A stretch of 64,000 nucleotides of DNA from CAVSJR01 sp963728285. GTDB taxonomy: Bacteria; Actinomycetota; UBA4738; HRBIN12. Below, one piece after another: positions 43,366 to 53,401 of the stretch. Positions within the stretch are counted from its first letter, which is position 1. Every line of letters begins with the position of its first letter. The position numbers were made by a program, and so were the translations under genes. The DNA is taken from contig CAVSJR010000001.1 of the NCBI GenBank assembly GCA_963728285.1, forward strand, positions 124,001-188,000, written 5' to 3'. The notes below the pieces were generated by a model. That model was not told where the DNA came from, ran no database searches, and saw nothing but the letters and a program-made list of their open reading frames with translations.

Positions 43366-46300
43366 CTACCCTCTGACCGTGTCGATGTCGGGGACCGCGA
43401 CGAGCAGGTCCTCGTCCGACCGTCTCGGGCTCGGCGACGAAGCCGAACCGCAGGTACAGCGCGGGGATCACGACGAGGTTCACCAGCGTCGTGGTGACCA
43501 ATCCGCCCAGGATCACGATGGACATCGGCCCAACGATCTCGAACCCGGCCGAACCGCCGCTCACGGCGAACGGGATGAACACCACGGCCGAAGCCAGCGC
43601 GGTCGTCAGGATCGGAACGAGCCGCTCCCTCGTCCCTCGGATCACGAGGTCGGCGCCGAAGGTCCTCGCCCTCGCGCTGCCGCTGCTGGTAGTGCCGGAT
43701 GAGGACGACGACGCCGCGGGCGGCGAGGCCGAGCACGGCGACGAACCCCGCCACGGAGCCGAGCGTGATGTCGCCGCCCGCGATCAGCGCCGCCAGCGAC
43801 TCCGCCGGCGAGCGCCATCGGGAAGCGCGAGGAAGGCCAGCACCGCCGAGACGCCAGCTGGCGAACGCGGCCTGCAGCAGCAGGAAGATCCGATCAGCGC
43901 GGCCACGCGCGACGGCGAGCACGCGCGAACGCGCCGCCGCCTCCTCCTCGAACCCCCCGAGCACCTCGGCGTGGTGCTCGAGCGGGAACTCGACCTGCTC
44001 GAGCGCCGCCTCGACGTCGGCCGCGACGTCGCCGACGGCTCGCCCGGAGACGCTGGCGGCGACGTCGACGTAGGACTCAACCGACTCGTGCCGGATCACC
44101 GCGGGGTTCGGCACGACGCGCACGTCGGCGACCTCGCCGAGGCGCACGAGCGCGCCGTCGGGCGTGTCGATCAGCAGGTTCTCGACGTCGGCCTCGCTCT
44201 GGCGGATCTCCGGCGCTCCCCAGACCGCGACGTCGAACACCTTCTGCTCCTCGAACAGGTTGCCGACGACGAGGCCCGAGAGCAGCGTCGTCGCGGCGCG
44301 ACGCACGTCGCCCGGGGCGAGGCCGTGCTGCTCCGCCCGGCCGATGTCGGGCTCCACCTCGATCGTGGGCTCCTCGGCGGGCAGCTGGACGCGCGGGTTC
44401 TCGAGACCGTCGATGCCGGCGATCGCCGCGCGCACCTCCTCCGCCTTGGTCTCGAGGATCTGCTGGTCCTGCCCGTAGACGCGCACGACGATCTCGTCGT
44501 CGCTCCGGCCGAGGACGTCGGTGATCCGCTGCTCGGAGTAGGTCAGCACGTCGTTCGAGACGTCGGGCAGGCCGCCGGCCGCGGCCTCGATCGACGCGAT
44601 CGTGTCGTCGTAGTCGGCCGACTCGTCGACGCTGACCCAGACCTCCGCGGAGTTGACGTTGACGATCTGGTCCGACTGCACGGCGCGACCGACGTGGGCG
44701 CCGACGTCGTCGATGCCCGGCAGGGACGCGCAGCTCCTCGACGGCCTGCGCCGTGATCTCGTCCATCCGCGGCGAGCGAGGTGCCGGGCTGCGGCGTCGA
44801 GCCGCACGACCACGTCCCGCTCCTTGAGGACCGGACGCATCGACTGGTCGAGGAACGGCAACGCCACGAGGCCGGCGAGCGGCGAAGACGCCGAAGACGG
44901 CGACCGCCGGACCGGGCTTGGGCACGATCCGCGAGCGCCATCCGGTCGTACCGCCGACGCGAGCCAGCGCGGCCACCGGGGACTCGCGGCGCTCGCGAGC
45001 GCGCGTTGCCCAGCAGCATCATGCCGAGCGCCGGCGTGACGGTGAGGGCGACGACGATGCGAGGCCACGATCGCCAGCAGGTACGCGGTGGCGATCGCCG
45101 GCAGGAACGCCCCGGCCTCCCCCTCCATGAAGAACGCGGGCAGGAGGACCGCCGCGACGATCAGCGTCGCGAACAGGATCGCGCTGCGCATCTCGAGCGT
45201 GGCCTCGACGACGACCTGCCAGGCGGGCGTCCCGTCGCCGTGCGCGCGGTGCCGTCGGATCCGCTGCGCCACGTTGCCGACGTCGATGACGGCGTCGTCG
45301 ATGAGCGTGACGAGCGCCATGACGAGGCCCGGCCAGGATCATCGTGTTCACGGTGGTGCCCGTGAAGTACAGGACCAGCCAGGCGGCGCCGAGCGACATC
45401 GCGATCGCGACGACGCTGACGAGGGCGCGCCGCCAGTCGAAGAGCGAACGCCCCCAGCACGAGGATCAGCAGGATCGCGCCGATCAGCGCCGCGCGTCCG
45501 AGGTTGTCGAACGACGAGTCGATGAACTCGGCCGGACGGTAGATCGAGGTGTCCATCTGCAGCCCGGGCAGGCCCGGAGCGAGCGCGTCGAGCGCCTCGT
45601 CGATCCCCGTCGGCCACCTACGGGCGTGTTGGCGTCCGGGAACTTCTCGACCACGAGCAGCAGGCAGTCGCCGCCGCTGCAGAGGGCGTCGCCGATCAGC
45701 GGCTGGTGATCCTCGACGACGTCGGTCACGTCGCCCAGCGTCAGCCCGGAGCCGTCCGACGGAGCGACGTCGCCCTGCGGATCCTCGATCGGCACCTGGG
45801 CCAGCTCGTCGGGCGTCGAGATCGCCTGCTTGTGGAAGATGTGGAGCCGCTGGTTCAGCGTGTCGATGAACCCACCGGTGCCGGGGGAGGAAGCCTCGAG
45901 GAAGGTGAGCGGCGAGACCTCGAGCGCGTTGCCCGCGGTCCGGATCACCTGGTTCAGCGTGACGCCGGCGTCGTTGAGCCGCTGCGGATCGACGAGCACC
46001 TGCAGCTGCCGGTCCCGGAAGCCCCAGATCGAGACGTTGGCGACGCCTTCGACGCCCAGCAGGCGAGGGACGATCACCCAGCGGGACAGGATCGACATCT
46101 CGATGGGCGTCAGCTCCTCGGACGAGAGCTTCACCATCGCCGACGCGGCTCGTGGACGAGAGCGGCTGGATCATCTGGGGCGGCTTCGCCACCTGCGGCA
46201 GCCCCGCGGCGGCGACCGCCTGGGTCAGGCGTTCGGCAACGACCTGGCGCGCGTCGAGGAGCGTCGGTCCCCGGCTCGAACGTCATGACGACCGAGGACA

Positions 46301-46572
46301 GCCCGGGCAGCGACACGGACTCGATCTCGTCGAGGAACGCGATCCCCACGAGCAGGTCCTGCTCGAGCGGCACCGTGATCAGCTGCTCCACCTCCTCGGC
46401 GGAGAGCCCGAGGGCCTCCGTCTGAACCTCGACGGTCGGCCGCTGGAACTCGGGCAGGATGTCCGTCCGGGCGTTGTCGAGCTGCAGGACGCCGTAGACG
46501 AGGAAGCCCGACGGCGACCGCGACGAGGAGGCGACGGAACTTCAGGCTCGACCCAATGATCCAACGCATCAT
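43366..46572 (-). CDS. RND efflux pump permease 2 (about ten or more frame changes)
   Basis: About 1,068 aa across frames. N-terminus MMRWIIGSSLKFRRLLVAVA matches pump 1; then IEMSILSRWVIVPRLLGVEG, VANVSIWGFRDRQLQVLVDP, LRNDAGVTL-type sites, GLPGLQMDTSIYRPAEFIDS, VTLIDDAVIDVGNVAQRIRR, EIVVRVYGQDQQILETKAEE, and the end GPMSIVILGGLVTTTLVNLV and VIPALYLRFGF. After a last shift DEDLLVAVPDIDTVRG reaches TAG 43366-43368. GGGAGG before ATG 46572. First gene of the pump operon; may pair with pump 1 as a heteromeric exporter. Confidence 0.83.
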
Positions 46573-46999
46573 TGCTGGAGACCTCCCTGCGTGGTGGGTA
46601 TCAACGAGCTATGCCAGGACGGTGCTCGGCGATCGCGCCCGTGGGGCGAGCCGGCCAAAGCGGGACGAGGAAGGTGATGGCGCGAGCGCCGGGGAAACGG
46701 CTGGGTGCGGACGGAATCGCGGCGCGGAGGTGGTGGCCACGAGCGGCGGGCGAAACGCACCGCGCTTCGCGAATCGGTCAGGCGCGCTGCGTACGACTTC
46801 GTCACCCGTGTTCCCTCCGTCGAAAGGCCTAGTCTCCGCGAGAGCCTAGGGGGGGTTTCGCTGCAAGTAAATCGAGCATTCGGCCTAAACGATCCGTCCC
46901 GGCTTGGTGCGCGCGCCGGGCGAAGCTCCGCGGAGAACAGGCTCGGTGTGGCGCGGGCGGGCATCGCGGCATGAATCCCCATCGCTCGATCCATCGGGC
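46573..46999. promoter_or_regulatory. Intergenic region with CTAG-containing repeats upstream of the RND operon
   Basis: No gene is supported. GGCCTAGT (46826-46833), AGCCTAGG (46843-46850) and GGCCTAAA (46882-46889) occur within 64 bp. CTAG-type words are rare in GC-rich actinobacterial DNA, and similar words recur upstream of the paralogous lipoprotein at 48.05-48.17 kb. A shared regulator site is possible. Confidence 0.35.
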
Positions 47000-48028
47000 C
47001 TAGGGACTCTCTGCGGTGCGCTGCTGTGCCGGGGGCGTGCGGGCGTACGCGTAGGCTCGGTGCTCGAGCGCGAGGGCCTCGGCGCGTGCTGCATCGAGCG
47101 CTTCCGGGCTAAGGTCAAAGCGCTTCTGCAACACCATGACCTCTTGTTCTTCCTCGTTGGGGCCCCTCCAGCCGACGCGGACGTTTCCCACGCCTTGCGC
47201 GTAGTACTTGAGCTGGTAGGCGCCCGGGATGGGCCGCTCAAACTCCTCGATCACGAGGGCATCATCGAAGCAACCGACGGGAACGCAGGTCCGCGCGCCA
47301 CGTCGTACACCCTCGAACGGTCGTCCAGTACCAGGGTGGCGGCGCATATCCTGGGAGTAACTGTGGGTCGAGAGCTCCGGTTCGGCCTTCATGGCGATCC
47401 CCGCCAGTGACCCCTCGGGGTCTCCGACGACCCAGACCCGGCCGCCCTCGAACTCCCCCTCCTCGTTGTAGAGCTCGACGTATTGCCCTAGGTGCCAAAC
47501 GTTTCCGTACTTGTCTTGGGCGAAGAAGATCAGCTCCGACTCCCCGAGCTTGCCGTCGTTGAAGTCTCGATCCCATCCCACGACCGCGCGGACACCGCCG
47601 ATGACCTTGGTGAGGTCCGTCACGGTGAAGACCACGCGACGATCCACTCGTCGGCCATCCTCGAACGCGCGTCCCTCCCAGATGTAGCGTGTTCCCGGTT
47701 CCAGTGGGAACCACGGGTTGTCGACGGTGGCGGAGTCGTCGAACAGCGCGGGATCGAAGTCCGTGGGCGAGAGCGACGGCGGGGCGCTTCCATCGGTGCC
47801 GGTCGAGGGTTCATCGGCGACGTTCGCGGCAGTCGCCTCGCCGCCTGCGCCACCGTCCGGGGAATCGACGCCGCATGCCGTCGCCGAAACGATCAGGAGC
47901 ATCGACGCCGCGATGGCGACCGCGTGAAGACGCGAGATCAGACGCCTCGCAGCGAGGGCCTCGGCGGGCGCCGGCGGTCGGCTGATGGATCGGGAACCGT
48001 CGGGCGAAATAGGAGCACGCCTCGCCAC
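47000..48028 (-). CDS. Lipoprotein, paralogue B (compensated frame changes)
   Basis: Same block order as the 38.8-kb lipoprotein: lipobox MLLIVSATAC, LEPGTRYIWEG, FTVTDLTKVIGGVRAVVGWD, LIFFAQDKYGNVWHLGQYVE, TCVPVGCFDDALVIEEFER, LKYYAQGVGNVRVGW. In one stretch (47.30-47.36 kb) the continuous frame reads DMRRHPGTGRPFEG where another frame reads GYAPPPWYW, the paralogue's motif, so indels cancel there. GTG 48028 is the best start, though its ribosome site is too close. It lies upstream of the RND operon on the same strand, separated by 427 bp. Confidence 0.8.
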   Translation of the reverse strand: MARRAPISPDGSRSISRPPAPAEALAARRLISRLHAVAIAASMLLIVSATACGVDSPDGGAGGEATAANVADEPSTGTDGSAPPSLSPTDFDPALFDDSATVDNPWFPLEPGTRYIWEGRAFEDGRRVDRRVVFTVTDLTKVIGGVRAVVGWDRDFNDGKLGESELIFFAQDKYGNVWHLGQYVELYNEEGEFEGGRVWVVGDPEGSLAGIAMKAEPELSTHSYSQDMRRHPGTGRPFEGVRRGARTCVPVGCFDDALVIEEFERPIPGAYQLKYYAQGVGNVRVGWRGPNEEEQEVMVLQKRFDLSPEALDAARAEALALEHRAYAYARTPPAQQRTAESP

Positions 48029-48053
48029 CTCCTGGCCGCGTGCGGGCTCCCTC

Positions 48054-48170
48054 GGCCTATCGTCGTCGGCAGCCTGCGCTGCCGGAGGCGATCCTAGCGA
48101 CCCCTGTAAGGGATATACAGCCGCCAAAAGGCCTAATTCTGATGGGCTAGCACCACCCGAATGGACTAGT
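48054..48170. promoter_or_regulatory. CTAG-containing words upstream of lipoprotein B
   Basis: GGCCTAT (48054-48060), ATCCTAGC (48091-48098), GGCCTAAT (48130-48137), GGGCTAGC (48144-48151) and GGACTAGT (48163-48170). Two CTAG cores lie 19 bp apart, about two helical turns. Similar to the set at 46.83-46.89 kb. Confidence 0.35.
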
Positions 48171-48265
48171 GCCCGTTGTAGAGAAGGGCAACGGCACACG
48201 CACGGCCGTGGCATCCAGACTGGCGTCCGTTGGGGCCGTCAGCGGACGAGGGCTCAGGTCCCTCG

Positions 48266-48595
48266 TCAAGCAGCCAGCAGGGCCCAGCCGATGACGGCGC
48301 CGCTCACGGCGGCGAGAGCCAAGACCGCGCTCGCGACGACCCGGTCGATTGGCTCGGGAGACAACCCGCGTCGCCTCCATTCCCTCTCGACGGCAAGGTT
48401 CGCGTCGACGGGCAGGAGCAGGCTGGGCGTCTCGTACTGCATCATGGCCAGCACGATGGCCGTCAGCGCGCGGTCGGGCAGGGACGAGGGGTCGGGTGGG
48501 CCGAACCCCAGGTCGAAGGCGATCCACGCCGCGTCCTGGTATCGCGTCGCGCTCATGACTGCCCCGGCGTCGACGGACTCGGCGTTGTTGCTCAT
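48266..48595 (-). CDS. Tail-anchored hypothetical protein (109 aa)
   Basis: GAGGAGG six bases before ATG 48595 fixes the start. Soluble helical N-terminal two thirds (TRYQDAAWIAFDLGFGPPDP, DRALTAIVLAMMQYETPSLL) and one C-terminal membrane helix (VVASAVLALAAVSGAVIGWA). Family unrecognised. Divergent from the response-regulator gene; separated from lipoprotein B by about 240 bp. Confidence 0.6.
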   Translation of the reverse strand: MSNNAESVDAGAVMSATRYQDAAWIAFDLGFGPPDPSSLPDRALTAIVLAMMQYETPSLLLPVDANLAVEREWRRRGLSPEPIDRVVASAVLALAAVSGAVIGWALLAA

Positions 48596-48807
48596 CTCAC
48601 GCCTCCTCAGGAGTCTTTCGGCCACTTCATTTCTCGACGGCGACTCCCCATAGTTTGAGGTGCATCGACTGAACGGAGGCTGAAGGATCGTGGAAAAGCC
48701 TCGCGACCGGCCGCTTGGGACTCAGGCCCGCTTCAGCCTTCCTTCAGATCCGATCGGCACGATGTGCAGGGAGCTCGGGACGCGGGTCGGCAGAGAGAGG
48801 ACGGAAT

Positions 48808-49485
48808 GTGCGAGTCCTGGTCGTAGAGGATGAGAAGCGGCTTGCGGCCGGCCTCAAGAAGGGACTCGAGGCCGAGGGCTTCGCCACCGACGTCGCGCTG
48901 AACGGCACGGATGGTCTGTGGATGGCCCGCGAGCACCCGTTCGATGCGATCGTCCTCGACATCATGCTTCCGGGGATCAACGGGTACCGGGTGTGCGCGA
49001 CGCTCCGCGAGGAGGGGATCTGGACGCCGATCCTGATGCTCACGGCCAAGGACGGCGAGTTCGACCAGGCGGAGGCACTGGACACGGGGGCGGACGACTA
49101 CGTCACCAAGCCCTTCTCCCATGTCGTGCTGGTCGCCCGGCTTCGGGCGCTGATCCGGCGAGGCGCGGGCGAACGGCCCGCCGTCCTCGAGGCGGGCGAC
49201 CTGCGATTCGATCCGGGCGCTCGACGGACTTGGAGGGGAGACGCCGACGTCGAGCTGACCGCCAGGGAGATGGCGCTGCTCGAGTTCCTGCTTCGACGCA
49301 AGGGCGACGTCGTCTCGAAGACCGACATCGTCGAGCACGTGTGGGACTACGATTTCGAGGGAGACCTGAACATCGTCGAGGTCTACGTGCGCCATCTGCG
49401 CAACAAGCTCGACCGCCCGTTCGGGCGAACAGCGATCGAGACGGTGCGAGGCGCCGGCTATCGATTGGACCCCGATGGCGGGTGA
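48808..49485 (+). CDS. OmpR-family response regulator
   Basis: Receiver domain: acidic pair in VVEDEKRLAAGLKKGLE, phosphorylatable Asp51 in AIVLDIMLPGINGY, Thr in MLTAKD and Lys in VTKPFS. Winged-helix output domain: VELTAREMALLEFLLRRKGD, SKTDIVEHVWDYDFEGDLNI, VEVYVRHLRNKLDRPF and GAGYRL. About 225 aa from GTG 48808 (GAGAGG upstream). It overlaps the kinase gene by 11 bp. Close to the PhoP/MprA/TcrA type. Confidence 0.95.
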   Translation: MRVLVVEDEKRLAAGLKKGLEAEGFATDVALNGTDGLWMAREHPFDAIVLDIMLPGINGYRVCATLREEGIWTPILMLTAKDGEFDQAEALDTGADDYVTKPFSHVVLVARLRALIRRGAGERPAVLEAGDLRFDPGARRTWRGDADVELTAREMALLEFLLRRKGDVVSKTDIVEHVWDYDFEGDLNIVEVYVRHLRNKLDRPFGRTAIETVRGAGYRLDPDGG

Positions 49486-50885
49486 CGTCCGAGCCTTGTG
49501 GACACGCGCGCGCAAGCAGCTCGGCGCCATACGGGTGCGAACCACGGCCGCGGCGGTCCTCGTCGTCGGCGTCAGCCTGGTGATCGCCTCGGTCGCGTTG
49601 GTCTCCTTCCTCGAGCGATCGCTCCGGTCGCACGTGCGGATGACCGCGCGCATCCACGCCGAGGCGGTCGCGGACGATCTCCGATCGGAGCTGAGGACGG
49701 GCGCACTCGCGGTCGGCGAGAGCGATGAGGAGTTCGTCCAGGTTATCGATGCCGACGGCAACGTTGTCCTGTTCAGCCCCAACATGGAGGGCAAAGAGCC
49801 TCTCACCCGGCTGGCGCCCGGCGAGGTGCTGGATCTCCCGTCCGTCCCCTTCCAGGACAATCCCTCGGAAAACGAGCCGGACGAGGATGAGCCGTTCCTC
49901 GCGGTCGCGATCTCCGCGGACAGCCCGATCGGGCCACTCACCGTGGTCGTCGGACGGAGCCTGGAGTCGGCGACCGAGGCCACCGCAGCGGTGAAGCGCG
50001 TCCTCGGGATCGCCGTCCCGCTTCTGCTCTTGGTGGTCGGCGCGGTGACGTGGGGGGTCGTTGGCCGCGCGCTCGCGCCGGTCGACGCGATCAGCGCGGA
50101 GGTCGACGCCATCTCCAGCAAGGAGCTCCACCGGCGCGTCCCGGATCCGCCCGGGCGCGACGAGATCGCGCGCCTCGCCGCGACGATGAACCGCATGCTC
50201 GGCCGATTGGAGGAGGCGCATCATCGCCAGCGCCGATTCGTGTCCGACGCGTCCCATGAGCTCCGATCGCCGGTCGCCTCGATCCGCCAGCACGCGGAGA
50301 TCGCGCTCTCGCATCCCGAGGGGTCCAGCCTCCGCGAGCTCGCCGACGTCGTCCTCGAGGAGGACGTGCGCCTCCAGCGGATCGTGGAGGACCTCCTGCT
50401 CCTCACCCGGATCGACGAGGGGACCCTGGAGCTTCGAAGCGCGCCGGTCGATCTCGACGACCTCGTCTTCGAGGAGGCCGCGCGGCTGAGGGGGGCCACC
50501 GATCTGAGGATCGATGTCCGGGGGCGTGTCGGCGGGCAGGGTGACGGGCGATCGCGACAAGCTTGAGCGGCTCGTCCGCAACCTCTCGGACAACGCCGCT
50601 CGCCACGCTCGGAGCACCATCTCCCTCAGCCTCCGCGATGGCGACGGCCACGTGGTCATGGCGGTCGACGACGACGGCTCGGGGATCGCGGCCGCCCAAC
50701 GCGAGCGCATCTTCGACCGGTTCGTCCGCCTGGAGGACGCACGCGACCGCGACTCCGGAGGCAGCGGGCTCGGCCTCGCCATCGTTCTGGAGATCGCCGG
50801 GTTCCACCGAGGGACCGTCCGCGTGCTCGACAGCGCCCTCGGTGGAGCTCGCTTCGAGGTGCGCTTCCCCGCATCCTCCGATTGA
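49475..50885 (+). CDS. Sensor histidine kinase (frameshifted)
   Basis: Two membrane helices (VLVVGVSLVIASVALVSFLE and VLGIAVPLLLLVVGAVTWGV) flank an extracytoplasmic sensor of about 130 residues. HAMP follows, then HisKA with RRFVSDASHELRSPVASI (His near residue 260). Near 50538 the frame changes to give VTGDRDKLERLVRNLSDNAA (N box), DDDGSGIAAAQRERIFDRFV (G1/F) and GGSGLGLAIVLEIAG (G2). Partner of the overlapping response regulator; the PepSY protein downstream may be its target or accessory. Confidence 0.92.
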
Positions 50886-50987
50886 GCCGCCGGATGCCGT
50901 TCAGCGGAGACTCAGAATCCGGGCTTCATGATTGAGATCGAGGACCGGTCGTATCCTCGATACGGTCCCGCATTGAGGAGGCGAGAC

Positions 50988-51317
50988 ATGGGCAGGAAGG
51001 GCAAGCTCGCCGCGGGCGTCGCGGCGGCGGTCGTCCTCGTCGTGGGAGGAGCCGGCGTGGTCCGAGCCGCGAGCGGCGACGACGTGCCCCTGGAGGGCAA
51101 GGACTTCGACCTGGCGACCGCCTCGGCCCTGCGGCACGTTGGGGGCGGGACGGTCGTCGAGACCGAGGTCGGCGACGACGGGGCAGCCTACGAGGTGGAG
51201 GTCCGGCTCGATGACGGGAGCCAGGTCGCCGTGGAGCTCGATGAGAGCTTCCGAGTGATCGGATCCGATCCCGACGACGACGGACCCAACGACGCAGACC
51301 AGGGCGAATCCGACTGA
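50988..51317 (+). CDS. PepSY-domain exported protein
   Basis: GAGGAGG before ATG 50988. A hydrophobic N-terminal segment (LAAGVAAAVVLVVGGAGVVR) is either signal or anchor. The PepSY-like part is FDLATASALRHVGGGTVVET then YEVEVRLDDGSQVAVELDES, with an acidic tail DPDDDGPNDADQ. PepSY proteins often follow two-component genes and may inhibit proteases or modulate the sensor. 109 aa. Confidence 0.85.
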   Translation: MGRKGKLAAGVAAAVVLVVGGAGVVRAASGDDVPLEGKDFDLATASALRHVGGGTVVETEVGDDGAAYEVEVRLDDGSQVAVELDESFRVIGSDPDDDGPNDADQGESD

Positions 51318-51361
51318 AATGCATTTCCGGAGCCTCGTTCGCGGAGGCAAGGGGGCGTGCG

Positions 51362-51541
51362 ATGTCCGAGGCGCAGAAGAAGGCGGTGCGAATGACCACG
51401 GAGGAGGTCATCGACAAGCTGTTCCCGAAGCGCGCGGTGCGAACCGCTCGGCGGGTCGTCGATCAGTCGAACGCCCGCGCCAAGCGAACGAGCCGCGCGC
51501 CGGTGAGCTCGTCCTCATCTGCATGGGCTCCGGCGATATGA
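51362..51541 (+). CDS. Small basic protein (59 aa), uncertain
   Basis: MSEAQKKAVRMTTEEVIDKL then FPKRAVRTARRVVDQSNARA and a Ser-rich end, TGA 51539-51541. The TTEEVIDKLFPKR helix looks protein-like and the stop overlaps the ATG of the transposase remnant. No strong ribosome site. It may be a passenger or unrelated small gene. Confidence 0.4.
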   Translation: MSEAQKKAVRMTTEEVIDKLFPKRAVRTARRVVDQSNARAKRTSRAPVSSSSSAWAPAI

Positions 51542-52207
51542 GTCTCGCGGCGGACGTCTCCCGGTTCAATACCGAGGAGAAGTGCCGCTCGTACCTCGAG
51601 CAGCTGCGCTGGCCCGACGGCGTCCGCTGCCCACGGTGCGACGCGCGAACGGGAATCTCTCGCATCGAGACGCGCGGACAGTTCGACTGCGACGCCTGCG
51701 GCTATCAGTTCAGCGTCCGCGTCGGCACCATCCTGCAGAACTCCAACCTGCCGCTCTGGAAATGGTTCCTGGCGGTGTACGTGATGGGCCGATCGAAGGA
51801 GGGCGTGTCCGCGAGTCAGCTCAAGCGGATGCTCGACGTCTCGTACAAGACGGCGTGGTACCTGTGCCATCGAATCCGCGCGGCCATGAAGGACGAGGCA
51901 TCGGAGGCGTTGCGCGAGCTCGCGGACCCCGGCGAGACGCACGCCCCCGACGCCCTCATCACGCAATCGGAGGCGCAGGATCATGCGGACGCCGAGACGG
52001 ATACCCTCGAGCCGGAGTGGTCGATCTTCGTCGCGTCCATCGGCAGCTCGTATCACCATCTCAGCGCGAAGCATCTCCCGGCGTATCTGGACGAGACGGC
52101 CTTCCGCTACAAGAACCGGCACAACGCCTACCTGTTCCGTGACACCCTGCTTGCGGCTGATCGGCTCCGAGCCGATGTCGTACTCGAACCTGATCGCCCG
52201 CCACTGA
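51538..52207 (+). mobile_element. IS1595-type transposase remnant lacking the DDE core
   Basis: N-terminal zinc ribbon and helix-turn-helix: CRSYLEQLRWPDGVRCPRCD, FDCDACGYQFSVRVGTILQN, LPLWKWFLAVYVMGRSKEGV, QLKRMLDVSYKTAWYLCHRI. The C-terminal end of the family is also present: GSSYHHLSAKHLPAYLDETA, FRYKNRHNAYLFRDTL, and after a frame change near 52150 LRLIGSEPMSYSNLIARH with TGA 52205-52207. The intervening region is about 50 residues of acidic sequence without the catalytic DDE/DDN segments, which need about 120 residues. It cannot transpose as read; terminal inverted repeats are not evident. Confidence 0.8.
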
Positions 52208-52240
52208 ACCGTCGCCCGTCGACGCCTAGACTGCGACGGC

Positions 52241-53346
52241 ATGTCCCGGGGTCGAACCCTCACCGCCGACGATGTGCGCCGTCTCCGCACCGCCGCGCAA
52301 CGGCTGCACCGCCCCGAGCGCAGCTCCGCCGCCGAGCTCGTCCGGCACCTGACCGGCGTTCAATCCCAGGTTCCGTGACGGCGGCCGCGCTCGCGCTGCG
52401 GGCTCGAACCGAGGGGCTGACGGGCGAACGCGTCGCCGAGGAGCGGGTACGCGATCGCTCCATCGTCCTCACCTGGGCGATGCGAGGGACGCTCCACCTG
52501 ATCACCGCCGAGGACTACGGCTGGCTCGTCCCGATGGTCCTCGAGCCGCGGGTGGCAAACGCCCATCGCCGTCTGCGCGAGGAGGGCGTCACGGCGGAGC
52601 AGTCCATCGCGGCCGTGCGCGCGATCGAGCGGATGCTGGAGCGCCACGGACCGCTCGGCCGGTCCGAGATCGGCGAGCGGCTCCGCCGCCGCGGGATCCG
52701 CACCGAGGGCCAGGCCATCGCGCACCTTCTCTGGCTGGCGACGGCACGAGGCGTGATCTGTCACGGCCCGGATCGAGGGCGGGACCAAAGCTTCGTCCTG
52801 GTCCGAGACTGGCTCGGCGAGCCGGAGCCGATGGAGCGTGAGGCCGCGTTGGTGGAACTCGCCGTTCGATACCTCGCCGCTCACGGGCCGGCGGAGCCCG
52901 CCGACCTCGCCTCTTGGTCCGGCGTCTCCGTGCGCGACGCGAAGCGAGCCTGGACGAGCATCGGTGACCGGCTGGTCGAGTGGAGCACCCCGAGCGGCAT
53001 CCGTTGGAGCCTTCGATCCCGGGCCGAAGGGGCGCCTCGCCGGTCGGTTCGGCTGGTCCCCGCGTTCGACGAGTACCTCCTGGGATGGAAGGACCGCGAG
53101 ACGGCGGTGCCGAGCGAGCACCGTAAGGAGGTCAATCGAGGCGGCGGTTGGATCCGCCCGGTCCTCCTCGTCGACGGGCGGGCGCTCGGGACGTGGAGCA
53201 CGACCCGGACGTCGAAGGCGGTCCGCCTCCAGCTCCAGCCGTTCGAGACGCTCGCTCCGTGGATCCGCAGGGCCATTCACCGCGAGGCGGACGATCTCGC
53301 CGAGTTCCTCGGCGTGCGCGTGGAACCGGAGCTCGCCGAACCCTAA
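52241..53346 (+). CDS. Winged-helix DNA-binding / AlkZ-like protein (frameshifted)
   Basis: About 367 aa. N-terminus TADDVRRLRTAAQRLHRPER and HLTGVQSQ in one frame; near 52370 it shifts to AALALRARTEGLTGERV, VLTWAMRGTLHLITAEDYGW, GVICHGPDRGRDQSFVLVRD, VRLVPAFDEYLLGWKDRE. This is the HTH_42/AlkZ family; characterised members (AlkZ, YcaQ) are DNA glycosylases that unhook interstrand crosslinks or excise alkylated bases. The QxQ motif of the family appears as QSQ at the frame break. Possible DNA repair or self-resistance role. Confidence 0.87.
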
Positions 53347-53401
53347 CGAGGAGCACCCCAGCCTCGGATTGGGGCGAGCGATTCCGGGGAACAACGCCGA
53401 C

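Noticed and set aside
39741..46572. Both RND genes as true pseudogenes
   Set aside because: Conserved motifs are retained between all frame changes, with no large deletions, and similar breaks hit many essential-type genes in the window. Sequencing indels are more likely, though not proven.
46569..46994. 141-codon minus-strand frame upstream of RND pump 2
   Set aside because: Arg/Pro/Ser-rich with no domain, and it overlaps the pump start; the region is better explained as regulatory DNA.
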